Shown: positions 6,472-7,934 of the stretch, piece after piece
Layout: every line of letters starts with the position of its first letter
How positions within the stretch are numbered: position 1 is the first letter of the stretch
Source of the DNA: Alphaproteobacteria bacterium
GTDB lineage: Bacteria > Pseudomonadota > Alphaproteobacteria > SMXP01
Assembly (NCBI GenBank): GCA_021774995.1
Contig: JAJFIM010000430.1
Coordinates: 1-7,934 of the forward strand
Direction of reading: 5' to 3'
Length of the DNA stretch: 7,934 nt
Notes under the pieces: generated by a model
The model's database searches: none
Told to the model about the DNA's origin: nothing
What the model saw: the letters and a program-made list of their open reading frames with translations, nothing else
Translations under genes and position numbers: made by a program

Positions 6472-7562
6472 GCGCCGCTCCAAAGGGAAGAGGAAATGTA
6501 AATCTCGCCCTGCATCAGCTTGCGCGCCGTGCGCAGAAGCGCGGAGCGTTTCACGCTGATTCCATCACGCGTTTCTTCGGTGTCCAGCTCCACCGTGAAG
6601 AATCCCGTTGGATGTTCGATATCAAGCCGGTATGCGCCGGGCGTCTTTGCCTGAATGTGGGCGCATTGCGCGGCAACGGAACCGGGCAGCGTGCATGCGG
6701 TGGCCACGCTGACGGCGCCGAGAACGCCAATGGCTTCATGGACGCGGTGCGGAATAAAACTGCGCGTCGAGAGCGCGCCGCCTGAGATCGGCGGTGAAAC
6801 GAGCGTCATTTTAGGCACTGTTTTTTGTCCCACGTCACCCAGATTCATCTTTGGACTGATTGCAAGGCGAATTTTCTCAAGTCTTTCCTTCAGCGCCGTA
6901 TTGGATTCCAGTTCCTGCGGCGATTCAGCGCCCGAGAGGCCAAAATCGCTTGCCCGCAAAATAACCACCGGCATGCCATTGTCGATACAAGTGACTTGGA
7001 TGCCGTCAATACCGTCGATCACCGCGCCGGTTGGAAGAAGCGCGCCGCAGGTCGCGCCCGCCACATCCAGAAAATCAAGGGGGATCGCCCCCGCGCTTCC
7101 CGGCACGCCGTCAATGCGCGCATCGCCTTCATATTCAACCGTCCCGCCCGGCGTTTGCACATGGGCGCGCGCGATGCTTCCCGTATTGACCATGTGGATG
7201 CGCACGGGCGTTGTCTCAGCGGCCGCGGCGATAAAGCCGTGTTCAATGGCCCACGGCCCCACCCCGGCGAGGATGTTGCCGCAATTCTGAGCGTCGCTGA
7301 CCACCGCTTTATCGACCATGACTTGTAAGAAGAGATAATCCACATCCGCATCTTCGCGCGTGGATTTTGAAATAAGCGCGACTTTACTGGTGAGGGGATG
7401 CGCGCCGCCGACGCCGTCGATTTGCCGGACATCGGGCGATCCCATGGCGCCGAGCAAAACGCGGTCGCGCGTTGCCTTGTCCGCGGGCAGATCGCGCGCG
7501 TCGAAATAAAGTCCCTTCGACGTGCCGCCGCGCATTAATGTCGCCGGGATCGCTTTCAGCAT
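6468..7562 (-). CDS. ligU: 4-oxalomesaconate tautomerase (1,3-allylic isomerase)
   Basis: This 364-residue PrpF-family isomerase, with the two-lobed diaminopimelate-epimerase-like fold, moves the double bond of 4-oxalomesaconate to give the substrate of LigJ. MRGGTSKG at 10-17 is the PrpF hallmark. K60 in HPLTSKVALI and C94 in DAQNCGNILAG keep the 34-residue spacing of the catalytic K66/C100 pair that I recall for LigU. NTGSIARAHVQTPGG (near 128-142), DNGMPVV and the later GxxxxRxFxPHxVHEAIG region complete the family pattern. The start ATG at 7562 follows the ligK stop by 5 bases. The upstream ribosome site is weak (TGGAA about 8 bases away), so initiation may rely on coupling from ligK. The homologue GalD of Pseudomonas does the same reaction. 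Propionate-pathway PrpF is the main alternative, but the neighbours make LigU far more likely. Confidence 0.94.
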   Translation of the reverse strand: MLKAIPATLMRGGTSKGLYFDARDLPADKATRDRVLLGAMGSPDVRQIDGVGGAHPLTSKVALISKSTREDADVDYLFLQVMVDKAVVSDAQNCGNILAGVGPWAIEHGFIAAAAETTPVRIHMVNTGSIARAHVQTPGGTVEYEGDARIDGVPGSAGAIPLDFLDVAGATCGALLPTGAVIDGIDGIQVTCIDNGMPVVILRASDFGLSGAESPQELESNTALKERLEKIRLAISPKMNLGDVGQKTVPKMTLVSPPISGGALSTRSFIPHRVHEAIGVLGAVSVATACTLPGSVAAQCAHIQAKTPGAYRLDIEHPTGFFTVELDTEETRDGISVKRSALLRTARKLMQGEIYISSSLWSGA

Positions 7563-7567
7563 GGCGG

Positions 7568-7934
7568 TTATTCCAGCTCCGCCTGATCGATATAAGACAG
7601 GCCCTTTGCGGCAAGCCTTTCGCGCATATTATAAATGTCGAGGCCGAGTTCGCCCGCGGAGAGGCGTTTGCGTTTTTCTTCTTCCAGGGATTCACGTTCC
7701 TGCGATTTTTTCAAAACGTCAGCGGCTTGCGCGCGCGCCACCGCCACAACGCCGTCATCGTCGGCGATAATCAGATCGCCGGGGTTAACGCGCGCGCCAG
7801 CGCACACAATGGGAACATTGACGCTGCCAAGCGTCTCCTTGACCGTGCCTTGCGCGGAGACGCATTTTGACCACACCGGAAAACCCATGGCGCTGAGATC
7901 TTTGACGTCGCGTACGCCTGCGTCGATTACGAGG
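7568..7934 (-). CDS. ligK: 4-carboxy-4-hydroxy-2-oxoadipate aldolase, C-terminal part (partial)
   Basis: The last 121 residues of a class II aldolase of the RraA-like family. It splits CHA to pyruvate and oxaloacetate and can also decarboxylate oxaloacetate. The open frame runs through the right edge of the window, so the N-terminal part and start are missing; family members are about 225-240 residues. Seen here: LVIDAGVRDVKDL at the cut edge, whose R-D pair matches the substrate- and metal-binding residues of this family, then MGFPVWSKCVSAQGTVKETLG, VPIVCAGARVNPGD and DDDGVVAVAR. The acidic/basic helix near the end (residues about 77-92 of the fragment) and the NMRERLAAKGLSYID tail fit LigK/GalC aldolases and are absent from the shorter RraA RNase regulators. 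It is the first gene visible in the operon. Confidence 0.92.
   Translation of the reverse strand, partial: LVIDAGVRDVKDLSAMGFPVWSKCVSAQGTVKETLGSVNVPIVCAGARVNPGDLIIADDDGVVAVARAQAADVLKKSQERESLEEEKRKRLSAGELGLDIYNMRERLAAKGLSYIDQAELE

Larger units (their letters stand above)
428..7934 (-). other. Protocatechuate 4,5-cleavage operon, ligK-ligU-DUF1932-ligJ-ligI-ligA-ligB-ligC-AKR
   Basis: Nine same-strand genes are joined in transcription order by gaps or overlaps of 5, -4, -4, -4, -4, 1, 25 and 12 bases. No gap can hold a promoter or terminator, so they are inferred to form one transcript. The promoter and any LysR-type regulator such as LigR would lie right of base 7934, and the window shows no regulator. 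The order is roughly late steps first (aldolase, tautomerase, hydratase, lactonase) and ring cleavage last. The transcript ends at or inside the convergent symporter gene, because only base 427 separates the two stop codons. Confidence 0.85.

Noticed and set aside
6655..7290. A 211-codon plus-strand open frame antisense to ligU
   Set aside because: It lies wholly within ligU on the opposite strand, has no family features, and I see no clear ribosome site. ligU has intact catalytic motifs across this stretch.
7568..7934. Reading the aldolase as RraA, the regulator of RNase E
   Set aside because: It shares the fold, but the WSKCVSAQGTVKETLG region, the longer charged C-terminal helix and the lig neighbours fit the CHA aldolase LigK.

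Overview
The window is almost entirely coding (the longest gap between genes is 25 bases). By eye its G+C is in the mid-50s percent. It holds one long minus-strand gene run for the protocatechuate (PCA) 4,5-cleavage (lig) pathway. This pathway takes a lignin- or plant-derived aromatic acid down to pyruvate and oxaloacetate. The closest sequence patterns I can recall are the Sphingobium/Sphingomonas Lig proteins, and an ActP-like symporter fragment lies beside the run. This fits a Gram-negative proteobacterium, most likely an alphaproteobacterium. That placement is inference, because the window has no rRNA or other phylogenetic marker.

Layout from right to left, in the direction of transcription: ligK (CHA aldolase, 5' end cut off by the window edge), ligU (oxalomesaconate tautomerase), an unassigned NAD-binding DUF1932 dehydrogenase, ligJ (hydratase), ligI (PDC lactonase), ligA and ligB (the two subunits of PCA 4,5-dioxygenase), ligC (CHMS dehydrogenase) and an aldo/keto reductase of unknown substrate. 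Four consecutive junctions are 4-base stop/start overlaps (ATGA or GTGA). The others are 1, 5, 12 and 25 bases. This is the picture of one translationally coupled polycistronic unit whose promoter and regulator lie beyond the right edge. On the plus strand, bases 1-426 are the 3' end of an acetate-permease-like sodium:solute symporter. It converges on the operon with only one base between the two stop codons.

How the genes work together: LigAB opens the PCA ring to 4-carboxy-2-hydroxymuconate-6-semialdehyde (CHMS). LigC oxidises the cyclic hemiacetal of CHMS to 2-pyrone-4,6-dicarboxylate (PDC). LigI hydrolyses PDC to 4-oxalomesaconate. LigU shifts its double bond, LigJ adds water to give 4-carboxy-4-hydroxy-2-oxoadipate (CHA), and LigK splits CHA to pyruvate and oxaloacetate. 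Every enzymatic step is present, and the key catalytic residues I looked for are in place.

The pathway is known, and I see no wholly new system. The parts the known pathway does not explain are the two extra oxidoreductases: the DUF1932 protein embedded between ligU and ligJ, and the aldo/keto reductase at the tail. I found no RNA genes, mobile elements, CRISPR arrays or convincing terminators.
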